From: Taibaiella lutea
GTDB taxonomy: Bacteria; Bacteroidota; Bacteroidia; Chitinophagales; Chitinophagaceae
Assembly: GCF_008629695.1 (NCBI RefSeq)
Contig: NZ_VWSH01000001.1
Coordinates: 1,081,990-1,145,989, forward strand
DNA: 64,000 nt
Direction of reading: 5' to 3'
Positions 43,501 through 51,842 of the stretch are shown in pieces; the stretch's first letter is position 1; each line of letters starts with the position of its first letter. Both the position numbers and the translations under genes were made by a program. Under the pieces are notes generated by a model that saw only the letters and a list, made by a program, of their open reading frames with translations, had not been told where the DNA came from and searched no databases.

Positions 43501-43601
43501 CACTCAATGGCATAATGGCTGTCTCCTGCTTTATTCTGTGCAAAAGACCAAACAGGCAGATAAATAAAAAACAATAGAATAGTTATGACTTGCTTTAGCA
43601 T
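37536..43601 (-). CDS. Alpha-2-macroglobulin-like protein
   Basis: A 2021-residue exported protein with a type I signal peptide (IYLPVWSFAQ). The N-terminal ~380 residues are helical, then a series of macroglobulin beta domains, including FFFTDRSIYRPGQTLYFKG (MG/bait-like entry) and GSFSGTFQLPDGLMNG. The A2M domain is marked by FFFPQLKTDSSGNVSFTFTMPEALTEWK (abbreviated), and the thioester-type motif Cys1475-Ala-Glu-Gln sits in YPYECAEQTFNRFY, followed by an alpha-alpha barrel (~1480-1790) and a receptor-like C-terminal domain. Bacterial A2Ms trap proteases. Absence of a lipobox Cys suggests it is periplasmic or secreted rather than lipid-anchored. No penicillin-binding protein gene (common partner pbpC) is adjacent. 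Confidence 0.9.
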   Translation of the reverse strand: MLKQVITILLFFIYLPVWSFAQNKAGDSHYAIEWVKIDSLLEKGLPKSARPMVEKILNDAMTKNDIPDKIKAQVYLINLKYENEEHALQQQIKASESLAGKSSGVEKAIWQNLTAGLYWNYYEQNRYELYNRTKLEQTTSDDIETWDAVALINRIAELYEASIEDKTLLQSTPVGQYEPIISKGINTKALRPTLYDLLAFKAIDFFQDEEATVTKVADAFQIDGSLWFEPANKFSAVRVKVKDGSSFKFRTLRLFQDLIAFHLNDTKPEALIDADLQRLEFVHANSVNAQKDSLYVMALQKIIDKFPASPSSAQALFLIAQQQMNEGENYVPVYRKMPKKKSNRNLPAIQQQLVSIISKFPKSEGAVNAQNLLNQINEVSLSLQAEQVNIPDENIKALVIYKNVPTVFLKLYKVPFKTNMYEYTSEDSLLNNIQKLQPLRTWQQLLPGIADLEQHSAEIKIDALPMGSYALIASSKENIADKDQIVTYSSFQVSGISFVAQQNNEKQGYVLNRKTGYPLSGVKLFYYNDSYQNSRTNYKLLGDGVSDENGMVHLPVYKNYDYTKAIRNILLVKGIDSVYIGGNINSYANEQSDNVHTQTFFFTDRSIYRPGQTLYFKGIMVKSSNGNRKNDVVANENTTVTLYDANNQKQASLQLKTNEFGSFSGTFQLPDGLMNGMMRISNENGSESFSVEEYKRPKFYVEFDTLKGSYALNEDVTVKGFAKAYAGNNVDGASVKYRVVRKTRFPYYWCYYYWGMPQATETEVANGNIVTAVDGSFEIPFKTMPDLSIEPKSMPLFYYEVYADVTDINGETRSGTQQLVSGYTSLQIVASIPEISKPKDLQQLSITTENLNNIFTSANVHIAISRLKFPGFFRKRIWSVPDQFVMTENEFHKAFPNDEYKEENNYLNWEIEKVLFEKNWTTVANGKLEVPSETWNQNGWYVIEIKTKDAQGHEIVEKKYTHVWAPGKKEPNQQPLIAFTEKESYEPGEKMELWLGTGIDNPYLVHTSSVQYKSTNPIRIDIQEKDRGGMTFSWLYVYDNRVYTIDKTINVPWSNKDLQIEWRTHRDKLQPGTKEQWTLTIKGNKKERVTSELLAGMYDASLDAFKPHDWNWQKLFPDVYSMQAWNDNLGFGLNSSRQLIYGLSPKYGYFEKRYDELISFENNYVTESAYGGRVMSFAAPAFDGTPGATAKVNERKSKVLFANSMDYKEDIEEEPRHMMLPEATTPNEQISNIPIRKNLQETAFFFPQLKTDSSGNVSFTFTMPEALTEWKMMAFAHTQDWKTGYLQGKVKTQKDLMVMPNMPRFLRQGDNIQFSTKIVNLSENVLKGNATIELLDAQTLQPVPFAQFMSLTWSSDEHDSKPFTVNKGQSTVASWNLHVPESRYTPVIVRITAKSGNFSDGEENTLPVITNRMLVTETLPVSINGNESKTYTLNNLVNNTSNTLLPHSLTVEFTGNPAWYAVQSLPYLMEYPYECAEQTFNRFYANALAQHIVAQSPKIQQIFNQWQGKDSAALISNLEKNEELKTALLEETPWVMEAQNETAQKHRVALLFQANKLSKEFKKTLEKLEQMQSQDGSFPWFKGMYGDRFITQYILTGMGRLQKLNVKNSDNNDLKQIYSKALHYTDAQMNDEYKELLKNKADMNLQHISNYQVQYLYMRSFYVGSSLSAENKKAFDYYKQQAGKYWSKFNPYMKGQIALALYRTGDAKTALQIMQSLKETAIQNEESGMYWKDMPRGYSWSEAPIESQSLLIEAFTEITKDIPSVEAMKLWLLKNKQTQNWNTTKATADACYALLLSGNDWLVNEPDVVIQLGNEKIKSSDLPEQAGTGYFKKRIAGKDITKDMGNIKVIVENSGSQNQVSWGAVYWQYFDQMDKIPTVTSTPVQLEKQLYKETNSDNGPVLVALTEGNKLQVGDKVKIRIVVKVDRDMEYVQLKDMRAACFEPVDVLSQYHYQSGIGYFQSTKDISTNFFFDHLSKGTYVFEYPVWVSAKGNYTNGITSIQCMYAPEFSSHTEGIRVEVK

Positions 43602-43794
43602 AGCATATTTTTAAAAGAAGAATGAAGAATACAAATAAAGTCAAAATACAGATGCACTTCGTACCCAAATTGCATAATGTTGTTATAAATTTAATATCTT
43701 TATTTTTGAAAAGAAAAGACACCATCCATTACGCACTATCAAAGGGTTCAATCTTGTTCTTCAAAGGTTGATTCATTTTATATAATGATTACCC

Positions 43795-44502
43795 ATGATA
43801 ATTTCTATATTAAAAAACACGGCTGAAAGCCTACTGCATTTATTTTATCCGCAGCTTTGTGCCTCCTGCAATCGCCCGCTTCACCGCGATGAAAACAGCC
43901 TTTGCTTACATTGCATCTTAAAACTGCCACGAACCGGGTTTCACAATCATCAGGAAAATAAAGCTGCAAATATTTTCATTGGGCGCGCACCCATTGAACA
44001 CGCAACATCGTTCGTCTATTTCACCAAAGATGGCATAGTACAGGACCTACTTCATACGTTCAAATACGAAGGCAAGAAAGATATAGGCCGGTTGTTAGGA
44101 ATGCTTTTTGCTTCAGAACTCAAATCAACTGACTGGATAAATAAAATCGACTATATTATTGCCATTCCTCTGCATAAAAGAAAGGAGCGGCAAAGAGGAT
44201 TCAATCAGGCTGAGATTTTTGCCGAAAGCATAGCAAAGGAATTAAACATATCTCTGCTAAAAAATTCAGTTATACGAACAAAGTTTACACATTCTCAAAC
44301 TACTAAAAACAGATTGGAAAGAATAGAAAATGTGTCGGGTATTTTTTCTGTATTAAAAAAACAAGACTTAAAGAACAAACACATTTTGCTTATTGATGAT
44401 GTACTTACAACAGGCGCCACGCTTGAGTCCTGCGCATTAGAATTATTAAAAACAAAAAGTGTGAAAGTTAGTATTGCAACTATTGCATTGGCAATGGATT
44501 AA
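43795..44502 (+). CDS. comF: ComF-family phosphoribosyltransferase-like protein
   Basis: A 235-residue ComF protein: an N-terminal double zinc-ribbon (PQLCASCNRPLHRDENSLCLHC, two Cys pairs) and a phosphoribosyltransferase-type domain with the PRPP loop LLIDDVLTTGATLESC (~196-211). ComF takes part in DNA uptake in transformable bacteria, where it links to PriA; in Bacteroidota it is widespread and its role is less clear. The gene ends at a bidirectional terminator facing smc. Confidence 0.9.
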   Translation: MIISILKNTAESLLHLFYPQLCASCNRPLHRDENSLCLHCILKLPRTGFHNHQENKAANIFIGRAPIEHATSFVYFTKDGIVQDLLHTFKYEGKKDIGRLLGMLFASELKSTDWINKIDYIIAIPLHKRKERQRGFNQAEIFAESIAKELNISLLKNSVIRTKFTHSQTTKNRLERIENVSGIFSVLKKQDLKNKHILLIDDVLTTGATLESCALELLKTKSVKVSIATIALAMD

Positions 44503-44575
44503 TAAACAAAATTTAAGCTTTACTCTATGCAACTAAATCTACATTATTGAAAAAATAAAAGATTACAACAAAAAC

Positions 44576-44610
44576 AAAGCTGCCTCAAAAAAAGAGGCAG
44601 CTTTATTTTT
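44576..44610. terminator. Bidirectional terminator between comF and smc
   Basis: AAAGCTGCCTC and GAGGCAGCTTT, an 11-bp stem with an A7 loop, followed by ATTTTT on the plus strand and T-rich sequence on the minus strand. It lies between two convergent stop codons. Confidence 0.85.
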
Positions 44611-44627
44611 ATAAAGAATTGATTATT

Positions 44628-47600
44628 CTAATTCAAGCTTCTGAAATCAACCGGAACCAATTTACTCACACCGGCCTCCTGCATGGTTACACCGTAAATA
44701 ACATCCACAGCAGCCATAGTTTGTTTATTATGGGTTACAATAATGAACTGCGAATTATCGCTGAACCTACGAATCATCTGTGTAAACTTACCGACATTCG
44801 CATCATCCAATGGCGCATCTACTTCATCCAAAATACAGAAGGGTGCAGGTTTGATAAGATAAATAGCAAACAAAAACGCCGTAGAAGTCAAAGTCTTTTC
44901 GCCACCCGATAGTTGCGTCAATGTACTCGGACGTTTACCTTTTGGCTGTGCATAAATCTCAATGCCGCTGTCAGCAACGTTATCAGGATCTGTCAATTTC
45001 AAATCCGCAGTATCTTCTTCGGTAAACAAAGCCTTGAATACCTGTTGAAAATTAGTGCGTACGGCATCAAAGGTTTCCCTGAACTTAGCATTGGCAGTAT
45101 TTTCAACTTCTTCAATGGTTGCCATCAACATGTCATGGGCTTCCATTAAATCGGCTTTCTGATCTACAATGAAATCATGTCTTACTTTAATCTCACCATA
45201 AGCCTCAATAGCTGTAGGATTCACTTCACCCATGTTATCAAGACGCTTCTTCATACGATCGGCTTCAGCATTCAATTCCTCAACCGTCATATCATTCTTA
45301 CGTTCTTCTTCCAATATTTCGTCCAGGTCAACTTTAAATTCCACACTCAATCTTTCTTTCATGCCTGCCACCTGCAGCTTCATTTCATTGAGCTTCTCTT
45401 TAATGGAATTCAATAAAGTTTCTGCTTGTTCCTTTTCTCTCCGTTGACGGCTGATTTTACTTTCATGTTCACTGATAGCATTACGCATTTCATAATAAAC
45501 ACGGTCTTTTTCACTCAAACCTTTTTCATCCGCTTCTTTTTTCTGCAATAGTTCATACAACTCATTATCGCCAAAGTGGAGCTTGCCACTTGTTTCAGAG
45601 ATTTGTAATGCTGTTTCCTTCAGTTGCTCTTTATTATTGGCAATCTGTTGCTGTAAATCAGTCAATTGATTGTTCCTGAAACTTAATTCCTGCTTCAGAT
45701 TTTCAATCTTGCTCTGCTGGCGTGTATATTGTATGTTTTGATTATTGTATTGTTGCTGCGCCATATTGAAGTCCTGCTCCACCGTGGCAAATTCTTCCGA
45801 AGCCTTCTGTATAGCGCCTTGCAGCGATTGCAACTCTATTGTAATCTCATCCAGTTCACCTCTCGTACCGCTGATATTATCCTGCGTATCTGCCAGTTGT
45901 TCTTCCAAATCCTGCAAACGCTTTTCAGCAGTCTGATTCAGGTGTTCAAAGTTTTCGATACGATGCGCAAGATTGATTACCTGATTATTCAAGCGGTTAA
46001 TTTCATTCCTGTTTTGCTCAATCGCTTTATCATTCAAAGCCTGATTATAGCCCGTAATACGCGTTTGAGTTTCGGCAATCTGTTGCTTTAAATCGGTTGT
46101 TGAAGATGTCAGTCCGGCAATTTCCTGTGTAAGTTTTTCCAGATTTTTGGCACGGCCTATTTTATTGCCCTCGAACAAACCAATACTGCCGCCGCCTAAT
46201 GTATATTTACCTCTTACTGATTTTCCTGATTTTTCAATCAAAACATTCCCATCCTCAACATCGGTTGTAGCAATGCTTTCAGATGAGATATAAACATGTC
46301 CCAACAGATATTCCGCTAATGCCTGATATTGTTCATCGACATTTACAACACTTAATGCAGGAATCAGATCTTCATTTGAATCCCCGACTTTGGGTTTTGG
46401 ATTCTGAACGGAATCAAATTGATTCAACAGGAAAAAATTTGCTTTCCCTTTTTTATTATTGTCCAGCAAACGCACGGCCTGTGCCGCTTCTTCTACATTC
46501 TCTACAACATAATAATTCAGGTAATTGTCCAGTACGTTTTCCAACGCTGTGCGATATTCATCCTGCACCACAAAAACATCGGAAAGCAACGGCGCATTGC
46601 TGTTCCAGTCTTTATTTTTCTTCAGGAACTTAATACTATCCGGATAACCTTCCAGACTATCAACCAATGATTTCAACAAGTCATGTTCATTGCGGCGCGC
46701 ATCCAGTTTCCTGTTTTGTTCTACTAATTGTGCACGCAAAGTTTCCAGCTGCTCCTGCCCTTCTAATATTTGTACTTTGGTTTCGTCCTGCTTCGTAATT
46801 AAATTTTGCAAGGTTTCCTGGCTGTCTTGCGCAAGCGCTTCCGATTCCTGCTTCTCAGTATTCAAACTACTTATTTGCGAAGTGCGTTGCGCTTTTTCAT
46901 CCTGAATCTGTTGCATGGATCTTTGCAGATTCATTACAGAAGTATCTGCCACAGCCACTTTTTTCTCTGCATCAAATTGTTTGCGCTGGAATTGCTGAAG
47001 ATTATTTCTTTGATGTTCCAGGGTTTGTTTCTTTGCATCAAACAGCTCTCTTTTCTCGTCTAAGGTATCGCGTAAAGTTTCCAATGCATCACGTAAATCC
47101 TCCGTTGCATCCAGTTCCGTTTTAATTTGCTGGTCCGCAAAAGCGATAGATTCGTTTAATTGCTTTAATTGGTTATCGGCATTCGTAAGAAAAAGGTTCA
47201 GACTTTTTTCTCTGTCCTGTAAATGGTCCAGACGTTGCGCAGCAAGCTTTTTATCGCTTTCCAATGAACGTATGCGATTTACAAGCTCATTGAATTGTTT
47301 TTGCAAACCATTCAATTCCTGTTCCTTCTGAACCAATTTCACTTTATTGGCTTCAATCTCTGCTTCATCTCCTGCAATCTCCGTTTCAATCTTTAGCTTC
47401 TTGTCATGCTCAATATCATGCTGCGTATTAAGGTCCTGATACTTATCGTTGAATTCCTCCAGAGAAGCTTTCGCCAATTCAATGCTTACTTCTTTATATT
47501 CACCCTTTATCTGAAAATAACGTTCTGCTTTTTTAGCCTGGCTTTCAAGCGTTCTTAAGTTATTGCCGATTTCAAAAAGCAAATCATCAATTCTCGAAAT

Positions 47601-48161
47601 ATCCTGTAATGTGGCTTCCAGCTTCGATTTGGCTTCTTTCTTCCTCGTTTTGTAAATAGAAATACCGGCGGCTTGTTCCAACATTCTGCGGCGGCTGCCT
47701 TCTTTATCTTTAATGATATCGTCCACCATGCCCAATTCAATGATAGCATAAGAATCGTTGCTGACACCGGTATCAAGAAACAGATTATGAATGTCTTTTA
47801 AACGGCAGCTAACATCGTTCAGGCGATATTCACTTTCACCACTCTTATAAAATTTACGTGTAATGGTAACCGTTGTAAATTCGGTGGGAAGAAGGTTACG
47901 GGTATTTTCAAATGTAAGCGACACTTCCGCCATGCCGGACGCAGAGCGGCTCCTCGAACCATTAAATACCAAATCATCCAGATTGTCCGAACGAAGGGAT
48001 TTAATTTTATGTTCACCAATTACCCAGCGAATGGCATCAATGATATTGGATTTACCACAACCATTCGGGCCTACAATTCCGGTTATCGGGTTGTCGAGCA
48101 ATATTTGTGTTTTATCCGCAAAGGATTTGAATCCTTTTATTTCAAGCGATTTTAAGCGCAA
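44628..48161 (-). CDS. smc: Chromosome partition protein SMC
   Basis: A 1177-residue SMC ATPase: N-terminal head with Walker A GPNGCGKSN (31-39, Lys37), two long coiled coils (~170-500 and ~660-1000) around a hinge (~520-650, including ALENVLDNYLNYYVVENVEEA), and a C-terminal head with signature LSGGEKTLTSTAF and Walker B CILDEVDAPLDDAN. It compacts and segregates the chromosome with ScpAB. The start codon is TTG, giving MRLKSLEIKGFKSF, which aligns with the canonical SMC N-terminus, so the non-ATG start is supported. Confidence 0.95.
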   Translation of the reverse strand: MRLKSLEIKGFKSFADKTQILLDNPITGIVGPNGCGKSNIIDAIRWVIGEHKIKSLRSDNLDDLVFNGSRSRSASGMAEVSLTFENTRNLLPTEFTTVTITRKFYKSGESEYRLNDVSCRLKDIHNLFLDTGVSNDSYAIIELGMVDDIIKDKEGSRRRMLEQAAGISIYKTRKKEAKSKLEATLQDISRIDDLLFEIGNNLRTLESQAKKAERYFQIKGEYKEVSIELAKASLEEFNDKYQDLNTQHDIEHDKKLKIETEIAGDEAEIEANKVKLVQKEQELNGLQKQFNELVNRIRSLESDKKLAAQRLDHLQDREKSLNLFLTNADNQLKQLNESIAFADQQIKTELDATEDLRDALETLRDTLDEKRELFDAKKQTLEHQRNNLQQFQRKQFDAEKKVAVADTSVMNLQRSMQQIQDEKAQRTSQISSLNTEKQESEALAQDSQETLQNLITKQDETKVQILEGQEQLETLRAQLVEQNRKLDARRNEHDLLKSLVDSLEGYPDSIKFLKKNKDWNSNAPLLSDVFVVQDEYRTALENVLDNYLNYYVVENVEEAAQAVRLLDNNKKGKANFFLLNQFDSVQNPKPKVGDSNEDLIPALSVVNVDEQYQALAEYLLGHVYISSESIATTDVEDGNVLIEKSGKSVRGKYTLGGGSIGLFEGNKIGRAKNLEKLTQEIAGLTSSTTDLKQQIAETQTRITGYNQALNDKAIEQNRNEINRLNNQVINLAHRIENFEHLNQTAEKRLQDLEEQLADTQDNISGTRGELDEITIELQSLQGAIQKASEEFATVEQDFNMAQQQYNNQNIQYTRQQSKIENLKQELSFRNNQLTDLQQQIANNKEQLKETALQISETSGKLHFGDNELYELLQKKEADEKGLSEKDRVYYEMRNAISEHESKISRQRREKEQAETLLNSIKEKLNEMKLQVAGMKERLSVEFKVDLDEILEEERKNDMTVEELNAEADRMKKRLDNMGEVNPTAIEAYGEIKVRHDFIVDQKADLMEAHDMLMATIEEVENTANAKFRETFDAVRTNFQQVFKALFTEEDTADLKLTDPDNVADSGIEIYAQPKGKRPSTLTQLSGGEKTLTSTAFLFAIYLIKPAPFCILDEVDAPLDDANVGKFTQMIRRFSDNSQFIIVTHNKQTMAAVDVIYGVTMQEAGVSKLVPVDFRSLN

Positions 48162-48284
48162 TGTGTTTAGTTTATTTTTTTGAAGACAATATTTTTTGAA
48201 AATAGTATTTTTCCAAGAAATGTTTTTAAAAATGTTGACAAATGTACGAAATCAGCGATGTATTGCGATGTTTACGCGTAAAAC

Positions 48285-48317
48285 ACAACAGGCAACCTGA
48301 ATCAGATTGCCTGTTGT
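48285..48317 (-). terminator. Hairpin after the 51-residue lipoprotein gene
   Basis: ACAACAGGCAA and TTGCCTGTTGT form an 11-bp stem with inner CTGA/TCAG pairing. It starts 23 bp past the small ORF's stop codon on the minus strand, between recA and smc. The trailing T-tract is short. Confidence 0.65.
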
Positions 48318-48339
48318 CGGTTTTCAAACTTAAACCCAA

Positions 48340-48495
48340 TTACCTGTAACCACCTCCGTGATATCCGCCATGATGATGATGCGGACGCCCACCATAACCC
48401 CTACGCGGCCCGTAATAACCAACATAACAAGAACTCAATGCGAATGATAAAATCAATGCCAATGCTACCAATGAAAACCAGTTTTTCCTTTTCAT
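48340..48495 (-). CDS. 51-residue Gly/His-rich lipoprotein
   Basis: A short ORF: signal peptide MKRKNWFSLVALALILSFAL, lipobox LSSC (Cys23), then a 28-residue mature part composed mostly of Gly, Tyr, Arg and His, including four consecutive His (YVGYYGPRRGYGG, then RPHHHHGGYHGGGYR). A hairpin follows the stop codon. The clean signal-peptide design and hairpin argue that it is a real gene. The tail could bind metal ions or lie at the cell surface; no family is assigned. Confidence 0.75.
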   Translation of the reverse strand: MKRKNWFSLVALALILSFALSSCYVGYYGPRRGYGGRPHHHHGGYHGGGYR

Positions 48496-48623
48496 AATTT
48501 CTCTTTTTATGGTCTTTTGACGAATTATATAATAAATGGTTTAGCTGCGATTGCCTGAATTAACAGTTGTAACATTATTTTTACAACTATACTTTTTTGA
48601 TTTTAAAAATCCAATCAAATAAA

Positions 48624-48655
48624 AAACGGTTGTAACTTTTGAGTAACAACCGTTT
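48624..48655 (-). terminator. Terminator after recA
   Basis: AAACGGTTGT and ACAACCGTTT form a 10-bp stem, followed on the minus strand by a T-run, 21 bp past the recA stop codon. Confidence 0.82.
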
Positions 48656-48676
48656 AAAGACTATTCTATTAATTTA

Positions 48677-49675
48677 TTATGCGTCAGCTTTAGCTTTCAA
48701 TGCTTCCCTGATTTTACCTTCGATTTCTGCAGCAAATTCAGGATTGTCAATCAAAAAGTTTTTCACCGCATCACGACCCTGACCAATTTTGGTATCACCG
48801 GAGCTAAACCAGGAACCGCTTTTAGTCAGAAAACCCATTTCGACACCCATATCAATTATTTCACCAATCTTGCTGATACCTTCACCAAAAATGATGTCAA
48901 ATTCTACCTGACGGAAAGGCGGCGCTACTTTATTTTTTACAACCTTCACACGTGTACGGTTACCTGTAGCAACATCACCGTCTTTAATCTGAGCAATACG
49001 ACGGATATCCAAACGTACGGATGCATAGAATTTTAATGCGTTACCACCGGTTGTCGTTTCAGGATTACCAAACATTACACCGATTTTCTCACGCAATTGG
49101 TTGATAAAAATACAAGTACAGTTGGTACGTGCAATAGTGGCCGTCAATTTACGCATTGCCTGACTCATCAAACGCGCCTGCAAGCCCATTTTGCTGTCGC
49201 CCATTTCACCTTCCAATTCGCTTTTGGGAACCAATGCAGCAACCGAGTCGATTACAACAACATCCAAAGCTCCGGACAGAATAAGGCGCTCAGCAATTTC
49301 CAAAGCCTGCTCACCATAATCGGGCTGGGAGATTAAAAGGTTATCGACATCCACTCCTAATTTTCTTGCATAACCCGAATCGAAAGCATGCTCCGCATCT
49401 ACTATAGCGCAAATACCACCTTTCTTCTGTGCTTCTGCAATAGTGTGGATAGCAATCGTTGTTTTACCTGAAGATTCCGGACCGTATATTTCAATGATTC
49501 TGCCACGAGGAAAACCACCCACACCTAAAGCCACGTCCAATCCTAATGAACCGGTTGAAACAACTTCCATTTCGGTTGTTTGTTTCTCTCCCAATTTCAT
49601 TACAGAACCTTTACCGAAATCCTTATCTATTTTGTCAAGCGTCATTTTGAGCGCCTTCAGTTTTTCCTCTGACAT
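48677..49675 (-). CDS. recA: Recombinase RecA
   Basis: A 332-residue RecA with Walker [10 protein letters not shown] (65-73), Walker [13 protein letters not shown], the L1/L2 DNA-binding loops ([14 protein letters not shown] and the [20 protein letters not shown] segment) and a short acidic/Ala-rich C-terminus. It forms filaments on single-stranded DNA for strand exchange and SOS induction. A TACTTTTG -7-like element is at 49764-49771 on the minus strand, ~90 bp upstream. No SOS-box palindrome was recognised. Confidence 0.97.
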   Translation of the reverse strand: MSEEKLKALKMTLDKIDKDFGKGSVMKLGEKQTTEMEVVSTGSLGLDVALGVGGFPRGRIIEIYGPESSGKTTIAIHTIAEAQKKGGICAIVDAEHAFDSGYARKLGVDVDNLLISQPDYGEQALEIAERLILSGALDVVVIDSVAALVPKSELEGEMGDSKMGLQARLMSQAMRKLTATIARTNCTCIFINQLREKIGVMFGNPETTTGGNALKFYASVRLDIRRIAQIKDGDVATGNRTRVKVVKNKVAPPFRQVEFDIIFGEGISKIGEIIDMGVEMGFLTKSGSWFSSGDTKIGQGRDAVKNFLIDNPEFAAEIEGKIREALKAKADA

Positions 49676-49852
49676 GTTGATTTGATTTTTATATTGTTAA
49701 TTTTATTTTTCTATTTTCTGTTTCTGATATAACACTAACAACGGCCGGATTAATATTATAAAGCAAAAGTACCTACCATGTACGCCAAAACGTGGCACAG
49801 TCTAATTTCTTTATAATTCTTTTTCAAAAAAAGAAAACTCCGGTTCTGATCA

Positions 49853-50704
49853 TTACCCTATAAACCACTCAATAGCATCACTCAGCTTACGTTTCAGGTC
49901 TTTCCTGTTTACAACATAATCCAGAAAACCTTTTTCAACCAAAAATTCGCTTCGTTGGAAACCTGCAGGCAAATCTTTTTTGATGGTTTCTTTAATAATA
50001 CGCGGACCTGCAAAACCTATCAGGGCATTGGGCTCAGCAATATTAATATCTCCCAACATTGCAAATGATGCCGTAACACCGCCTGTTGTAGGGTCTGTCA
50101 TTAATGATATATAGGGCAGTTTAGCATTTGCAAGCTGTGTAAGCTTTGCAGATGTTTTTGCCATTTGCATCAACGAAAAAGCACTTTCCATCATACGCGC
50201 ACCGCCTGATTTTGAAATAATCATAAATGGCAGTTTATGCTTGATGCTGTAATCAATACCGCGTGCAATCTTCTCACCGACAACCGACCCCATTGAACCA
50301 CCAATAAAATTAAAGTTCATGCAGGCAATTACCAATGGTTTTCCATCAATATCCCCTACCCCAACGGTCATTGCATCCAATAATCCGGTAGTTTTTTGAG
50401 CGCTTTTCAATCTTGCTTCGTAAGGCTTTACATCCACGAATTTAAGATTGTCTTTTGGTGCGATATTGCCAAAAAGTTCTTCAAACTGCCCGTTATCAAA
50501 TAATATATCAAAATATTCTTCGGCGTTGATACGGTTGTGAAAATTACAATTCGGACATAGATAAAGGTTTTCCTTTAATGCAGTCTGAGTAATGGTTGTC
50601 CTGCATTCAGGACATTTGTGCCAAAGTCCATCAGGCGCTTCTTTCTTTTCTTTCGTTTCGGTAGAAATACCTTTTTTAATACGACGAAACCAGGTTGACG
50701 ACAT
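49853..50704 (-). CDS. accD: Acetyl-CoA carboxylase carboxyltransferase subunit beta
   Basis: A 283-residue AccD with the N-terminal zinc ribbon Cys31-x2-Cys34...Cys50-x2-Cys53 and a crotonase-fold carboxyltransferase domain: [61 protein letters not shown] and [13 protein letters not shown]. With AccA it transfers carboxyl from biotin to acetyl-CoA, the first step of fatty-acid synthesis. The gene is alone; accA is not in the window. Confidence 0.96.
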   Translation of the reverse strand: MSSTWFRRIKKGISTETKEKKEAPDGLWHKCPECRTTITQTALKENLYLCPNCNFHNRINAEEYFDILFDNGQFEELFGNIAPKDNLKFVDVKPYEARLKSAQKTTGLLDAMTVGVGDIDGKPLVIACMNFNFIGGSMGSVVGEKIARGIDYSIKHKLPFMIISKSGGARMMESAFSLMQMAKTSAKLTQLANAKLPYISLMTDPTTGGVTASFAMLGDINIAEPNALIGFAGPRIIKETIKKDLPAGFQRSEFLVEKGFLDYVVNRKDLKRKLSDAIEWFIG

Positions 50705-50933
50705 TTCTATTGTTTTATATTAATTCAAAAGTAAAAAGTCAGGGAATCTAACTTATTACTGTTTTAAAAATTCAGGGCGAAGAGGGCGACAAAAATAGCT
50801 AATTAAGCTTAGGAAATTTCAAATAACAAAATTTTGCCTGATAAGAGAGAAGTCCAGGCTCAAATAACAAATTCCAAATACAGTCAGCTTAATAAATTCA
50901 ATTCTCCTCCCAATAATTATTCAAATGCAGGAA

Positions 50934-51233
50934 CTATAAAAATCCTAATTCCAGTTTTGCTTCCTCACTCATCATATCTTTGCTCCAGGGCGGGTCGAAA
51001 GTTAACTGTACATGCACATCTTTCACCCCTTCAATAGCTTCGATTTTACTTTGAACATCAAAAATAATATCTCCGGCGGCAGGACAGGCGGGCGCTGTAA
51101 GCGTCATAAGCACATTTACTTTTCCATCCTCCACCTTCACTTCATACACTAAACCCAATTCATAAATATTTACCGGAATTTCCGGGTCATGGACGGTGTG
51201 CAAAACTTCGATAACGCTATCGTATAAATTCAT
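50934..51233 (-). CDS. MIP18/DUF59-family iron-sulfur assembly protein
   Basis: A 99-residue protein of the DUF59/MIP18 family (SufT/PaaD-like): VLHTVHDPEIPVNIYELGLVYEV, then VLMTLTAPACPAAGDI with the conserved Cys, and VQLTFDPPWSKDMMSEEAKLELG. These proteins help mature iron-sulfur proteins. It directly follows sufE (46-bp gap) on the same strand, which supports that role. The rest of the suf operon (sufBCDS) is not in the window. Confidence 0.9.
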   Translation of the reverse strand: MNLYDSVIEVLHTVHDPEIPVNIYELGLVYEVKVEDGKVNVLMTLTAPACPAAGDIIFDVQSKIEAIEGVKDVHVQLTFDPPWSKDMMSEEAKLELGFL

Positions 51234-51279
51234 TACTTATTAAATTCCAAAAATTAAAAATTCCAAATCCCAATTATTC

Positions 51280-51705
51280 TTATGACGGATGAACGGCATT
51301 CAATGCCACTGCATACATTTTCATCTGCTTCAACATAGCTAATAATCCATTGCTTCTGGTTGGCGACAAATGGCTCTTTAACCCTATTTTGTCAATGAAA
51401 TAAATATCAGCATTTGCAATATCTTTAGGAGATTGTCCGCTTAATACGCTAATCATCAAACCAACTAATCCTTTTGTAATGATGGCATCGCTATCTGCAG
51501 TAAAATATACAATCCCGTCTTTATAATCAGCGTGCAACCAAACCCTTGACTGACAGCCTTTAATGAGATTTTCTTCAGTTTTATATTGCTCTTCGATTAA
51601 AGGTAATTCTTTTCCTAATGAGATAATATGCTCATATTTCTCCATCCAGTCTTCATAATAGGAAAAATCTTCTATGATTTGTTCCTGAATTTCGTTTATC
51701 GTCAT
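51280..51705 (-). CDS. sufE: SufE-family sulfur acceptor protein
   Basis: About 141 residues from the ATG at 51705 (MTINEIQEQI); an ATG four codons upstream is possible. Family marks are YYEDWMEKYEHIISLGKELP and the active-site Cys51 in LIKGCQSRVWLHA. SufE takes the persulfide from the cysteine desulfurase SufS and passes it to the SufBCD scaffold. It is followed by a DUF59 assembly-factor gene, forming a small iron-sulfur-assembly operon. Confidence 0.92.
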   Translation of the reverse strand: MTINEIQEQIIEDFSYYEDWMEKYEHIISLGKELPLIEEQYKTEENLIKGCQSRVWLHADYKDGIVYFTADSDAIITKGLVGLMISVLSGQSPKDIANADIYFIDKIGLKSHLSPTRSNGLLAMLKQMKMYAVALNAVHPS

Positions 51706-51842
51706 TTTTACATTCAATGTTTCGAGCCGTCAAAGGTACGAAATATGTTTTGAGGCCTGTTTAAATTAAATCTATACCATTAATGCATTATTTTCGTTTC
51801 TTTCCAAACAGGCAGTCCCGGAAACACCGTAAAAATAACCTT

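Noticed and set aside
44619-47063. Several plus-strand ORFs of 60-120 codons inside smc
   Set aside because: Antisense frames of a well-supported smc coiled coil, with no start signals or family match.
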